A stretch of DNA of 64,000 bases. It comes from CAWJJM01 sp963843275. Lineage in GTDB: Bacteria > Acidobacteriota > Thermoanaerobaculia > Multivoradales > JBCCEF01. The stretch covers positions 248,001 to 312,000 of the forward strand of contig CAWJJM010000012.1 of assembly GCA_963843275.1 (NCBI GenBank), read 5' to 3'. Positions 8,953 through 17,439 of this stretch are shown piece by piece (the stretch's first letter is position 1; the number at the start of each line of letters is the position of its first letter). The translations under genes were made by a program, and so were the position numbers. The notes under the pieces are model-generated. The model was not told where the DNA came from. It searched no databases and saw only the letters and a program-made list of their open reading frames with translations.

Positions 8953-10607
8953 TTGGGGCCGCCGCCGCCCTCGGGCGGGACCCAGTCGATCACCTGGTAG
9001 GGGTCCATCACGTCGCAGGTCTTGCAGTGGACGCAGTTGGAGAAGTTGATCTGCAGCCGTTGCCCGGAGGGGGCCGCCGCGTCGTCGACCATCTCGTAGA
9101 CCCCGGCCGGGCAGAAGCGCTGGCAGGGGTTGGCGTACTCGCGGCGGCAGCGGTCGACGCACACGTCGGGATCGGTCACCACCAGGTGGGCCGGCTGGTC
9201 CTCCGCGTGCGAGGTGGCGGAGTTGTAGACGTCGGCCAGCTTGTCGAAGGTGAGCTCGCCGTCGGCGGCGACCGGCGCGGGAGCGGCCGCGGGGTGCCGG
9301 TCCAGGCGCGTCATCCGCTCGTGCCCGAACGAGTTGACCAGGCGGTCGCGGAGCCCGAAGCCGCGGCCCCCCGTCACCATCCCCAGGCCGCTCTGCAGCA
9401 TTCCGGCGAGGGTGCCGTGCTCGAACGCCTGGTGGAAGTTGCGCACCGCCCACAGCTCCGTGCGCACCGGGCTGGCCTCCAGCTTGCCCTCCATGCGGGC
9501 CAGCCGCTCGGCGGTGACGCCGCCGTCGCGCAGCGCCTCGAAGATCGTGTCCGCGGCCAGCATCCCCGAGCGGATCGCCAGGTGGACTCCCTTGAGCCGC
9601 TGGCTGTTGAGGTAGCCGCCGGAGTCGCCGACGAGCAGGAACCCGTCGCCCCAGCCGCGCGGCATCGACCACCAGCCCCCCTCGGGGAGGACCTTGGCGC
9701 CGTAGAAGGCCATCCGGCCGCCGGCGAGGAGCTCGCGCAGGCGCGGATGGGTCTTGAAGCGCTGGAACTCCTGGTGCGGGTCGAGCCAGGGGTTGCGGTA
9801 GTCGAGGCCGACCACCAGGCCGACCGCGGCCTGGTCGCCCTGCATCCCGTAGACGAATCCGCCGCCGAAGGTCGACATCCCCAGCGGCCAGCCGAGGGTA
9901 TGGATCACCTGGCCGGGCCGGATCCGCCCCGGGGGCAGCTCCCAGATCTCCTTGACGCCGAGCGAGTAGACCTGCGGGTTGCGGCCGCGCGACAGGCCGA
10001 GGCGGCGGTCGAGCTGCTTCGCCAGCGAGCCCCGCGGCCCCTCGCCGAACACCGTCACCGCGGTACGGATGTCGATCCCCGGCTCGTAGTTGGGCTGTCG
10101 CGACCCGTCGTGGGAGATGCCGCGGTCGCCGGTGCGCACCCCGGCCACGCGGTCGCCGTCGTAGAGCACCTCGGTGCCGGCGAAGCCGGTGAACACGTCG
10201 ACGCCGGCGGCCTCGGCCTTGCCGGCCATCCACTTGACCAGCTTGCCGAGCGAGGCGACGTAGTTGCCGTGGTTGTCGAGCGGGGGCGGGACGGGGAGGG
10301 GGAGCGCGCGGCCGGCGGTGAGCCACCACATCGCTTCGCCGGAGACGGGGGCTTCGAACGGGGCGCTCCGCCAGTCGTCGGGGAAGAGCTCGGCGAGCGA
10401 CCCGGGATCGACCACCGCTCCGGAGAGGGAGTGCGCGCCCACCTCGGCGCCTTTCTCGAGGACGGCGATCGACACCTCGAGCGGCGTGGCGGCGTCGCGG
10501 TTGTGGGCCTCGAGACGGTGCGCCAGGTGGGTGGCGCCGGCCAGGCTGGCCGGTCCGGCGCCCACGAACAGGACGTCGAGCTCGAGGGTCTCGCGCTCTT
10601 CCGGCAT
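8937..10607 (-). CDS. electron transfer flavoprotein-ubiquinone oxidoreductase
   Basis: A 556-residue ETF-QO. It moves electrons from reduced ETF (acyl-CoA and amino-acid dehydrogenases) to the membrane quinone pool. The FAD-binding GAGPASLAGA is near residue 17. The C-terminal ferredoxin-like domain holds the [4Fe-4S] cysteines in RFCPAGVYE and NFSNCVHCKTCDVMDPYQV, and the protein ends GGGGPNYSRM, all typical of the family. The ATG at 10607 starts the conserved domain with GAAGGGAG upstream; the longer open frame to 10901 is not needed. Together with the beta-oxidation genes in this window it implies fatty-acid or organic-acid respiration. Confidence 0.93.
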   Translation of the reverse strand: MPEERETLELDVLFVGAGPASLAGATHLAHRLEAHNRDAATPLEVSIAVLEKGAEVGAHSLSGAVVDPGSLAELFPDDWRSAPFEAPVSGEAMWWLTAGRALPLPVPPPLDNHGNYVASLGKLVKWMAGKAEAAGVDVFTGFAGTEVLYDGDRVAGVRTGDRGISHDGSRQPNYEPGIDIRTAVTVFGEGPRGSLAKQLDRRLGLSRGRNPQVYSLGVKEIWELPPGRIRPGQVIHTLGWPLGMSTFGGGFVYGMQGDQAAVGLVVGLDYRNPWLDPHQEFQRFKTHPRLRELLAGGRMAFYGAKVLPEGGWWSMPRGWGDGFLLVGDSGGYLNSQRLKGVHLAIRSGMLAADTIFEALRDGGVTAERLARMEGKLEASPVRTELWAVRNFHQAFEHGTLAGMLQSGLGMVTGGRGFGLRDRLVNSFGHERMTRLDRHPAAAPAPVAADGELTFDKLADVYNSATSHAEDQPAHLVVTDPDVCVDRCRREYANPCQRFCPAGVYEMVDDAAAPSGQRLQINFSNCVHCKTCDVMDPYQVIDWVPPEGGGGPNYSRM

Positions 10608-10736
10608 CGCGCTGGCTCCCTTCGGCAGTTGGTCGGACGAGAGCGGGACGGACCGCGGGGGACCGGGACGGTCCCGGCGGATGCTAGCACGCGGCCGGCC
10701 GGTCGCCGCCCGGCGAGACGACCCCGCGGCGCCCTG

Positions 10737-10765
10737 TTGCCAGCCCCCGGAGGGGGGCGTAGAAT
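10737..10765 (+). promoter_or_regulatory. sigma-70-like promoter of the CAP lipoprotein gene
   Basis: TTGCCA (10737-10742), a 17-bp spacer and TAGAAT (10760-10765), 63 bp before the ATG. The spacer itself is a CCCCCGGAGGGGGG inverted repeat. Confidence 0.6.
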
Positions 10766-10828
10766 GTTGATAGTCGAATATGTCACTGCGATGCGCGGGC
10801 GCTCTCCGGCCCGCCTGCGAGGACCCCG

Positions 10829-11335
10829 ATGCGCAAGCTCTCCCCCGGCGCCGTGCGGACCCCTGGAGCGACGTTGCTGCTCCTCGCGCTGCTCGGTGCA
10901 TGCGGCGGCTCGAGCCCGACCGAGCCGCTGGTCTCCCCGTCGCCGGCCTCCGTGGAGGCGGCCTCCTACGGGTTGCTCAACTCGGCGCGGCACGACGCCG
11001 GCGTGGACGACCTCGTCCTCGATCCCCAGATCACCGAGGTGGCCCGCGACTACAGCCGCAAGATGCGGGACGAGGGGTTCTTCGACCACATCGACCCGGC
11101 GGGCAACATGGTCGACACCCGTCTGCGGGTGGCGGGGGTGCGGTTCACGGTGGTGGGGGAGAACCTGGCCAACGTCAGCCACTCCTCCGATCCGGCCCGG
11201 GTGGCGCACCAGCTCCTGATGGGCAACGCGGTGCACCGCAGCAACATCCTCGACCCGCGCTTCAGCGAGGTCGGGGTGGGCGTGGCGCAGAGCGGCGACG
11301 TCTACTGGATCACCCAGATCTTCGTGCGGCCCTGA
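10829..11335 (+). CDS. CAP (SCP/PR1) domain lipoprotein
   Basis: A 168-residue predicted lipoprotein: the signal peptide ends LLGAC, then GGSSPTEP. The rest is a bacterial CAP domain with VVGENLANV, AVHRSNILDPRFSEVGVGV and the final strand YWITQIFV. Bacterial CAP proteins are extracytoplasmic and have no agreed enzymatic role; binding or peptidase activity has been proposed. GAGGA lies about 8 bases before the ATG. It stands alone behind its own promoter, 55 bp before pstC. Compact size and lipobox suggest a surface-anchored single-domain protein. Confidence 0.85.
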   Translation: MRKLSPGAVRTPGATLLLLALLGACGGSSPTEPLVSPSPASVEAASYGLLNSARHDAGVDDLVLDPQITEVARDYSRKMRDEGFFDHIDPAGNMVDTRLRVAGVRFTVVGENLANVSHSSDPARVAHQLLMGNAVHRSNILDPRFSEVGVGVAQSGDVYWITQIFVRP

Positions 11336-11350
11336 GCCCCGGGCCGGGCG

Positions 11351-11384
11351 CCGTCACCGCGCTGTCACCTCGCGGCGCTAGCAT
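11351..11384 (+). promoter_or_regulatory. Pho-box-like operator and -10 of pstCA
   Basis: CCGTCAC-CGCG-CTGTCAC at 11351-11368 is two 7-bp direct repeats with a 4-bp spacer, the exact architecture of a PhoB box. A TAGCAT -10 element (11379-11384) follows after 10 bp. The start codon of pstC is at 11391, so the expected transcription start coincides with the ATG. Confidence 0.6.
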
Positions 11385-11390
11385 CGCCGC

Positions 11391-12605
11391 ATGAGGTTCC
11401 TCGCGCTGTCCGCGGCCCTGTTGCTGCTGGCCGCGGGCGGCTACGCCGTGGGCCGGAGCAAGGCCGCCCGCCTGGCGACCGGCGGCCGCCGGCTGCACTC
11501 CCTGCCGAGCTACCACGGCGCCTACGTCGCCCTGTGGTGCGGCCTGCCGGCGCTGGCCGTGCTCGCCCTCTGGGTGGCGTTCGGGCCCGCCGTCCGCACC
11601 CAGGGATTCGCCGCCCTGGCGCTGACCCTCCTGTTGGCGGCGCTGGGCGGAGCGGCGTGGGCCTGGCGCCGCGTCGCCGCCGGCTTCCCCGCCATCCACC
11701 GGGTCGAGACGGCGGTGCGGCGGGTCCTGCTGGCCGGCTCGCTGGTCGCCATCCTCACGACGCTGGGCATCGTCCTGTCGCTGCTCTTCGAGGCGCTGCG
11801 CTTCTTCCGCCGTGTCCCGGTGACGCAGTTCCTCTTCGGCCTGCACTGGAGCCCGCAGACGGCGCTGCGGGCGGGACAGGTGGGGTCGTCGGGCACCTTC
11901 GGCGCGGTGCCGCTGTTCGCCGGCACGCTGCTGATCAGCGCCATCGCCATGGCGGTGGCGGTGCCGGTGGGCCTGCTGGCGGCGGTCTACATGTCCGAGT
12001 ACGCCGCCCCCCGCATGCGCGATCTGCTCAAGCCGGTCCTCGAGGTCCTCGCCGGCATCCCGACCGTCGTCTACGGGTTCTTCGCCGCGCTGACCGTGGC
12101 GCCGGCGCTGCGCTCCTGGGGCGGGGCACTGGGGCTCGACGTCGCCTCGGAGAGCGCGTTGGCCGCGGGCGCCGTGATGGGGCTGATGATCATCCCCTTC
12201 GTCTCCTCGCTGTCCGACGACGCCCTGCGCGCCGTGCCGCGCGGCCTGCGCGAGGCGTCGGTCGGCCTCGGGGCGACGTCGTCGGAGACCATCCGCCGGG
12301 TGGTGCTGCCCGCCGCGCTGCCGGGGATCGTCGGGGGCGTGCTGCTGGCGGTGTCGCGCGCCATCGGCGAGACGATGATCGTGGTGATGGCGGCCGGGCT
12401 CACCGCCAAGCTGACCGCCAACCCGCTGGCGGCGGTGACCACGGTGACGGTGCAGATCGTCACCCTGCTGGTCGGTGACCAGGAGTTCGACAGCGCCAAG
12501 ACGCTCTCCGCCTTCGCCCTGGGCCTGGTGCTGTTCCTCATCACCCTGGTCTTCAACGTGGTGGCGCTCCACGTCGTCCGGCGCTACCGGGAGCAGTACG
12601 AGTGA
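11391..12605 (+). CDS. pstC: phosphate ABC transporter permease PstC
   Basis: A 404-residue inner-membrane permease of the high-affinity phosphate importer. About 130 extra N-terminal residues with several hydrophobic segments precede the usual MetI-like core, as in the long PstC of alphaproteobacteria. The core starts near GSSGTFGAVPLFAGTLL and includes the MSEYA segment, AGIPTVVYGFFA, and the EAA loop GLREASVGLGATSSETI, which contacts the PstB ATPase. It is preceded by a Pho-box-like site and overlaps pstA by GTGA. No pstS, pstB or phoU is present in the window. Confidence 0.92.
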   Translation: MRFLALSAALLLLAAGGYAVGRSKAARLATGGRRLHSLPSYHGAYVALWCGLPALAVLALWVAFGPAVRTQGFAALALTLLLAALGGAAWAWRRVAAGFPAIHRVETAVRRVLLAGSLVAILTTLGIVLSLLFEALRFFRRVPVTQFLFGLHWSPQTALRAGQVGSSGTFGAVPLFAGTLLISAIAMAVAVPVGLLAAVYMSEYAAPRMRDLLKPVLEVLAGIPTVVYGFFAALTVAPALRSWGGALGLDVASESALAAGAVMGLMIIPFVSSLSDDALRAVPRGLREASVGLGATSSETIRRVVLPAALPGIVGGVLLAVSRAIGETMIVVMAAGLTAKLTANPLAAVTTVTVQIVTLLVGDQEFDSAKTLSAFALGLVLFLITLVFNVVALHVVRRYREQYE

Positions 12606-13870
12606 GCCACCACCCGGCCCTCTCCGAGCTGGCGGTGCGGCGGCGGCTCACCCGGCGCTACGCGCGCGAGCGGCGCTTCCGCTGGGCGTGCCGCGCCGCG
12701 GTGGCCTTCGCGGTGCTCGCCCTGCTCGCTCTGTTCGGGGACATCGTCGCCCGCGGCTGGAGCGCCTTCCTGGCGACCCGCGTCCACCTCGAGGTGCGGT
12801 TCGACCCCGCCGTGCTGGCACCCGGGGGGGAGGCCGACGCGGCGGCGCTGGCGCGCGCCGACTACGCCGCCCTGTGGCACCGGGCGCTGCTCGCCCGCTT
12901 CCCGGAGGCGGCGCAGGATCGCGTCGCCCGGCGGCAGCTCTTCTCGCTGATCTCCGACGGCGCCAGCTACCGGCTGCAGCGGATGGTCACGGGCGATCCG
13001 TCGCTGATCGGCTCCTCGCGGCGGCTGTGGCTGCTCGCCGACGACGAGGCGGACCTGTGGCGCAAGGGCCGGCTGCCGCCGGGGGCCCTGTCCGCGGCGC
13101 AGCTCGGCTGGCTCGACGCCCTGCGCCGCGACGGCGACGTGCGGCTGTCGTTCCACACCCGGTTCTTCACCCAGGGCGACTCCCGCGAGCCCGAGCTCGC
13201 CGGCATCCTCGGGGCTGCCGTCGGCTCGCTCTACACCCTGCTGATCACGCTGGCGCTGTGCTTCCCGCTCGGCGTCGCCACCGCCGTCTACCTCGAGGAG
13301 TTCGCGCCGCAGAACCGCTGGACCGACCTGATCGAGGTCAACATCAACAACCTGGCGGCGGTGCCGTCGATCGTCTTCGGCCTGCTCGGGCTGGCGGTGT
13401 TCCTCAACTTCTTCGGCCTGCCGCGGTCGGCGCCGCTGGTCGGCGGCCTGGTGCTGTCGCTGATGACCCTGCCGACCATCATCATCGCGGCCCGGGTGGC
13501 GCTGGGGACCGTACCGCCGTCGATCCGCGAGGCGGCGGTCGGACTGGGTGCCACGCCACTGCAGGTGATCCAGCACCACGTCCTGCCGCTGGCGCTGCCC
13601 GGCATCCTCACCGGCACCATCCTGGGGATGGCCCGCGCGCTCGGCGAGACCGCGCCGCTGCTGATGATCGGAATGGTCGCCTTCATCGTCGACGTGCCCC
13701 ACACGCCGCTCGACGCGGCCACCGCCCTGCCGGTGCAGGTCTACCTGTGGGCCGACAGCCCCGAGCGCGCCTTCGTGGAGAAGACCTCGGGGGCCATCCT
13801 CGTCCTGCTCGCCTTCCTGATCCTGATGAACGGCCTCGCCGTGTGGTTGCGGCGGCGCTCCGAACGCTAG
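12602..13870 (+). CDS. pstA: phosphate ABC transporter permease PstA
   Basis: A 422-residue partner permease of PstC. It has one N-terminal membrane helix (about residues 35-55), then a roughly 130-residue extracytoplasmic insert like the N-terminal domain of alphaproteobacterial PstA, then the permease core: NNLAAVPSIVFGLLGLAVF and the EAA loop SIREAAVGLGATPLQVI, ending GETAPLLMIGMVAF. The GTG start at 12602 overlaps the pstC stop. The 3' end overlaps a convergent amidohydrolase by 4 bp, which closes the operon without pstB. Confidence 0.92.
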   Translation: MSHHPALSELAVRRRLTRRYARERRFRWACRAAVAFAVLALLALFGDIVARGWSAFLATRVHLEVRFDPAVLAPGGEADAAALARADYAALWHRALLARFPEAAQDRVARRQLFSLISDGASYRLQRMVTGDPSLIGSSRRLWLLADDEADLWRKGRLPPGALSAAQLGWLDALRRDGDVRLSFHTRFFTQGDSREPELAGILGAAVGSLYTLLITLALCFPLGVATAVYLEEFAPQNRWTDLIEVNINNLAAVPSIVFGLLGLAVFLNFFGLPRSAPLVGGLVLSLMTLPTIIIAARVALGTVPPSIREAAVGLGATPLQVIQHHVLPLALPGILTGTILGMARALGETAPLLMIGMVAFIVDVPHTPLDAATALPVQVYLWADSPERAFVEKTSGAILVLLAFLILMNGLAVWLRRRSER

Positions 13871-15327
13871 CCCGCGGGACGTCCCTCGCCCGCCGCCGCA
13901 GGGGGATCGTCCGGTCCGCCGTCCCGCGGCCGCCCGCCGGGCCGCGACAGGGACGGGGGCGGCGGCTGGTGCGCCAGGAGGTCGTCGCGGTCGACCACCC
14001 GGCCGTGGTGGATCACCCGGCGGATGCGCCGCGTGTTGGCGATGTCCTCCAGGGGCGAGGCGGCGAGCACCAGCAGCGACCCGTCGTCGCCGGGATCGAG
14101 GCCCCACCCCTGGCCGAGGAAGTCGCCAGCGGCGGTGGTGGCCGCCGCCAGGGCTGCCCAGGGGTCGAGGCCCTCGTCCACCAGCAGCTCCAGCTCGCGG
14201 TGCAGCGAGAAGCCCTGGAAGGTCCAGGGGTTGCCGGCGTCGGTGCCGGCGAGCACCGGGACGCCGGCGGCGACCAGGCGGGCCAGCGATTCCCGGTGGA
14301 TCCGGCGCGCCTGCTCGAAGCCGGCGACGGTCCGCTCGGTCTTCTCCGGGTGGGCGGCCAGCGCCCGGTAGGCGTCCAGGAGGTCGGCGCCGGCCACGGC
14401 GGTGAGCAGCGGCGCGTCCAGCAGCCCGGGGCGGGTGACGAGGTCGGTGTCGCCGGTGGTCAGGGTGGGCAGGAGGGTGGTGCCGTGCTCCACCAGGGCG
14501 GCGACGACCTCGGGAGGCGCCGGCCGGTCGGCCGGCAGGTGGGTCACCGCGGTGGCGCCGGCCTCGGCCGCGTCGCGGACGTCCTCCCAGCTCCGGATGT
14601 GCACCACCGTACGGAGCCCGAGGTGCCGGGCGGTGGCGATCGCGGCGGCCAGCGTCGGCCGGTCGATCGAGGGGCGCGGCTTGCGCCACGTCTTCGCCTC
14701 TTCCTCCGGCGTGAGGTGCTCGTAGACCAACTTGACGACGTCCGGGTGCCGTCCGGCGAGCGCGGTGACCTCCCGGCGGGCGTCCTGCGGCGTGTCGATG
14801 ATCCGGGTGGGGATCGGGTACTCGGTGCAGTGGCCGTCGGTCGCGGTCAGGCACGGGCCGGCGGCGTAGATGTCGGCCGCCTCCCCGCCTTCGCCGGCGC
14901 GCTGTGCGTCGCGCAGCTCGAAGATGTAGTCCTCCAGGTTGAAGAGGTCGAGGAAGCCGACCACCCCGGCGTAGAGCATGCGCACGGCGGCGGCGCCGGT
15001 TCCCAACACCTCGGTCTCGCCGCGCGGACCGACGTTGACCATCGAGTGGACGTGGAGGTCGCGGAGGCCCGGCAGGACCCACGCGCCGTCGAGGTCGAGG
15101 ACGGTCCCCGCGAAGCCCTCGGGTGGTGCCGCCGGCCGCCCGGCGATGCGGCCGTCGAGGATCAGCAGGTTGCCGGTGGCGACGGTGCGGCTGCGCGGGT
15201 CGACCAGGTGGCCGCCGCGCAGGAAGAGGTCCTGCGCGCTGGCGCGGCCGGCGCCGGCGGCGAGGGCGAGGGCGAGGGCGGCACCGGCGGCGCGGCGCAG
15301 CGACGGGACGGGTGGGCAGGCGGGCAT
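13867..15327 (-). CDS. exported amidohydrolase (imidazolonepropionase/prolidase-like)
   Basis: A 486-residue secreted amidohydrolase with a signal peptide at about 1-28 (cleavage after RASA). The metal motif HVHS follows VLPGLRDL; later landmarks are DVVKLVYEH (lysine strand), TVVHIRSWEDV and VLAGTDAGNPWTFQGFS, with the last aspartate in the AGTDAG strand. The family hydrolyses cyclic amides or dipeptides; the substrate is not known. The ATG at 15327 has an excellent GAGGAGG Shine-Dalgarno 7 bases upstream, so the longer frame to 15471 is rejected. It converges on pstA with a 4-bp overlap. Confidence 0.85.
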   Translation of the reverse strand: MPACPPVPSLRRAAGAALALALAAGAGRASAQDLFLRGGHLVDPRSRTVATGNLLILDGRIAGRPAAPPEGFAGTVLDLDGAWVLPGLRDLHVHSMVNVGPRGETEVLGTGAAAVRMLYAGVVGFLDLFNLEDYIFELRDAQRAGEGGEAADIYAAGPCLTATDGHCTEYPIPTRIIDTPQDARREVTALAGRHPDVVKLVYEHLTPEEEAKTWRKPRPSIDRPTLAAAIATARHLGLRTVVHIRSWEDVRDAAEAGATAVTHLPADRPAPPEVVAALVEHGTTLLPTLTTGDTDLVTRPGLLDAPLLTAVAGADLLDAYRALAAHPEKTERTVAGFEQARRIHRESLARLVAAGVPVLAGTDAGNPWTFQGFSLHRELELLVDEGLDPWAALAAATTAAGDFLGQGWGLDPGDDGSLLVLAASPLEDIANTRRIRRVIHHGRVVDRDDLLAHQPPPPSLSRPGGRPRDGGPDDPPAAAGEGRPAG

Positions 15328-15469
15328 GGGACCTCCTCGGTGGACGGTGCGCCGGAGACGCCGGCGGCCGGCGCCGGCGGCCTTCGCGGGCTTCGATCCG
15401 GCGGCGGCGCGAACGGTTCCCGGGAGCCGGCGCGGAGGAGGCGGCGGCGCCGCGGCGGGTGGGGCGGGC

Positions 15470-15506
15470 AAAAAAAGGGGGCGGGGCCATCTCGGGGACC
15501 CCGCGC
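15470..15506 (-). terminator. Rho-independent terminator after the two-domain ABM-like gene
   Basis: On the minus strand a GCGGGG...CCCCGC stem is followed by CCC and seven T residues (15476-15470), about 110 bp beyond the stop at 15616. It is one of the few T-tracts in the window. Confidence 0.5.
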
Positions 15507-15615
15507 CATGAGGAGGACCGTACCGAGGGAGCCGGTGAGCGTCCCTCGTCCTGGGGTACGTCGGGGGCGCGCGAAGGTTGCAGCCCGCCCGGCGTGGCGG
15601 GCGCCGCGGACGGGG

Positions 15616-16398
15616 TCAGAGCGGCGCGGCGGCGTCCAGGCGGCGGCCCACGACGAGCTGGAACGACTCGGTCCGCGGCGTCAGCGGGCCGGCCTCGGCG
15701 GCGCCCCGGCCCAGCTCGGCGAAGGTCTCCTGCGCCCGCCGGGAGAGGCGCTCGAACTCGCCGCTCATCTCGTAACGGACCGCGTCCGCCTCGCGGCGCC
15801 AGGTGGTGACCGAGAGGATGTCGCTCGGCTGGCGGGCGGCGCGGGCGAGGAAGCCGCCGCACCAGCCCGGGCGCCCTTCGAGGGCCGGCAGGATCGAGGC
15901 GCGGTAGATGTCGAGGAACTCCTCGTCGCGGTCGGGGCGCAGCCGGATCGCGGCGAAGCGGACGAACAGCCCCGCCGCCGCCGTGCCCAACGCCGCGGCC
16001 GCGTCGCCCGCGGCGAGGGTGTAGCCGTCGGGGGGGATCTCCCGCAGATCCGGGTCGAGGGTCTCGCTCGGATCGGACGGCTCGTGCACCCGCCATTCGG
16101 TCCCGGGGGAGAGGATCGGCTCGAGCTCGCGGAGGAGGCGCTGGTAGACCCCCCGGTCCTCGTAGGCGGCCGCCGTCCGCGGGTCGTCCCAGAGGGTCAG
16201 GGAGGCGTGGCTCTCTGCCGACCAGGGTGCCAGCAGCGCCACCAGGCGGCAACCGTCGGTGCCGGCGAGCGAGGGGATGACGCGGTCGCGGTAGATCTCG
16301 AACAGGGTCTGTTCGCTGCCCTCGCGGATGCGGAAGCGCACCAGCCGCAGGAAGCCGTGGGGGCGGGGAACGGAGGTCTCGGGCGGGTCCGGTTCCAT
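15616..16398 (-). CDS. tandem dimeric alpha/beta-barrel (ABM/NIPSNAP-like) protein
   Basis: A 260-residue soluble protein with two repeats of an antibiotic-biosynthesis-monooxygenase-like fold. Repeat 1 (about 15-95) runs LRLVRFRIREGSEQTLFEIY to SHASLTLWDD. Repeat 2 (about 140-225) runs GLFVRFAAIRLRPDRDEEFLDIY to LSVTTWRREADA. Each has the typical strand, helix and tryptophan-containing strand. Such proteins range from monooxygenases to stress proteins; no active site can be assigned. The start at 16398 (MEPDPPE) is chosen over a GTG at 16476 because the fold begins soon after; neither has a strong Shine-Dalgarno. A T-tract terminator lies downstream. Confidence 0.6.
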   Translation of the reverse strand: MEPDPPETSVPRPHGFLRLVRFRIREGSEQTLFEIYRDRVIPSLAGTDGCRLVALLAPWSAESHASLTLWDDPRTAAAYEDRGVYQRLLRELEPILSPGTEWRVHEPSDPSETLDPDLREIPPDGYTLAAGDAAAALGTAAAGLFVRFAAIRLRPDRDEEFLDIYRASILPALEGRPGWCGGFLARAARQPSDILSVTTWRREADAVRYEMSGEFERLSRRAQETFAELGRGAAEAGPLTPRTESFQLVVGRRLDAAAPL

Positions 16399-16500
16399 CG
16401 GCGCAGCGCGACGCACGGGCGTCGCCGTCGGTCGATCACGAGGTCGCAACGGGGATCGCGGCGCCGAGTCTAGCACCCGCGCCGGCGGCGCCGGCGTGGC

Positions 16501-17433
16501 TCACCGCGTGCCGGAGCGCAGCTTGCCGGGGGGCGGCGCGGCCTCCGGGTGGAGCCGTCCCGGGACGGCGTCCACCGCCTGGAAGCCCCCGCGATGGCTG
16601 CCGCCGGGCGCGTGGCGCGGCGGCGGGCCGCCCCTGCCGGCGTCGGGCCCGCCGCCGCCGTCGGCCGGGCCCGGGGCGGGCGCCGGGGGCGGCACCGTCA
16701 CCGTCCACCAGCCCGGCAGGGCGGTGACGAAACCCCCGGTGACGAAGGGACCGGCCGCGGTCGGCGCGGTCTCGGCGCGGGCCCGTGCGGCCTCGGCCTC
16801 GGCGCGCACCGCGGCCGCCAGGTCGGCGAGCGCCGCGTCCCGCGCGGCGCGGCGCCGGGTTTCGGCCTCGGCCCGGGCCAGCTCGGCGAGCTGGCGGACC
16901 TGTTCGTGCGGCAGCCAGCTCCCGTTCCAGCGCTCGAGCCCGCGCCGCTCGGCGAGCTCCTCGGGCAGCATCCAGGGCCCGGCGGCGCCGTCGCGGAGGT
17001 AGCCGAGCTGCGCCATCAGGGGCGCCAGCCCCGGGGCGTCCGGGTCGAGGACGGCGGCGGTGCGCGCCGCCTCGCGGAGGCCGCTGTCGAGACCCCGTCC
17101 CCGGGCCCACCGCGCCAGCTCCACCCAACCCTCGGCGCCGGCGGCCGGGTCGGCGCTCAGGGCCTCCTTGCGCGCCAGGTAGGCGGCCAGGGCCGAGTCC
17201 TTGCGCTCGATCCGGGCCACCCGGCTGCGCGGCAGGCGGATCGCGCCGCTGGACAGGCGGATGGTCACCCGGTCGCCCTCGACCCGGGCGAGGACGCCGG
17301 TGAAGACGTTGCCGTTGGTGAGGAAGACGTCGTCGGCCGCGGCCGGTGCCGCGGCGGCGAGCACGGCCGCGAGCACGGCGCCGGCGAGGGCGGCGGGCGC
17401 CTTCGGCGGGACGCTGGCGCGGCGGCGGCCCAC
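16501..17433 (-). CDS. exported protein of unknown function
   Basis: 310 residues. A signal peptide (about 1-35, cleavage near APAAA-DD) is followed by a small beta domain DVFLTNGNVFTGVLARVEGD with RVARIERKDS. Next come an Ala/Arg/Glu-rich helical region with likely coiled coil (about 180-225) and a Pro/Gly-rich tail. The first domain resembles small beta-barrel modules at the N-terminus of other secreted proteins that begin after a signal peptide with a nonspecific GxVxxG pattern. It starts with GTG 6 bp after the stop of the M48 protease gene and is probably cotranscribed with it. No enzymatic motif seen; function unknown. Confidence 0.65.
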   Translation of the reverse strand: MGRRRASVPPKAPAALAGAVLAAVLAAAAPAAADDVFLTNGNVFTGVLARVEGDRVTIRLSSGAIRLPRSRVARIERKDSALAAYLARKEALSADPAAGAEGWVELARWARGRGLDSGLREAARTAAVLDPDAPGLAPLMAQLGYLRDGAAGPWMLPEELAERRGLERWNGSWLPHEQVRQLAELARAEAETRRRAARDAALADLAAAVRAEAEAARARAETAPTAAGPFVTGGFVTALPGWWTVTVPPPAPAPGPADGGGGPDAGRGGPPPRHAPGGSHRGGFQAVDAVPGRLHPEAAPPPGKLRSGTR

Positions 17434-17439
17434 GGTCCC

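Noticed and set aside
12584..16252. Minus-strand open frame of 1222 codons across pstC/pstA and beyond
   Set aside because: It is Arg/Pro/Gly-rich noise antisense to pstA and out of frame with the amidohydrolase and ABM-like genes. Long spurious frames are expected at this G+C content.
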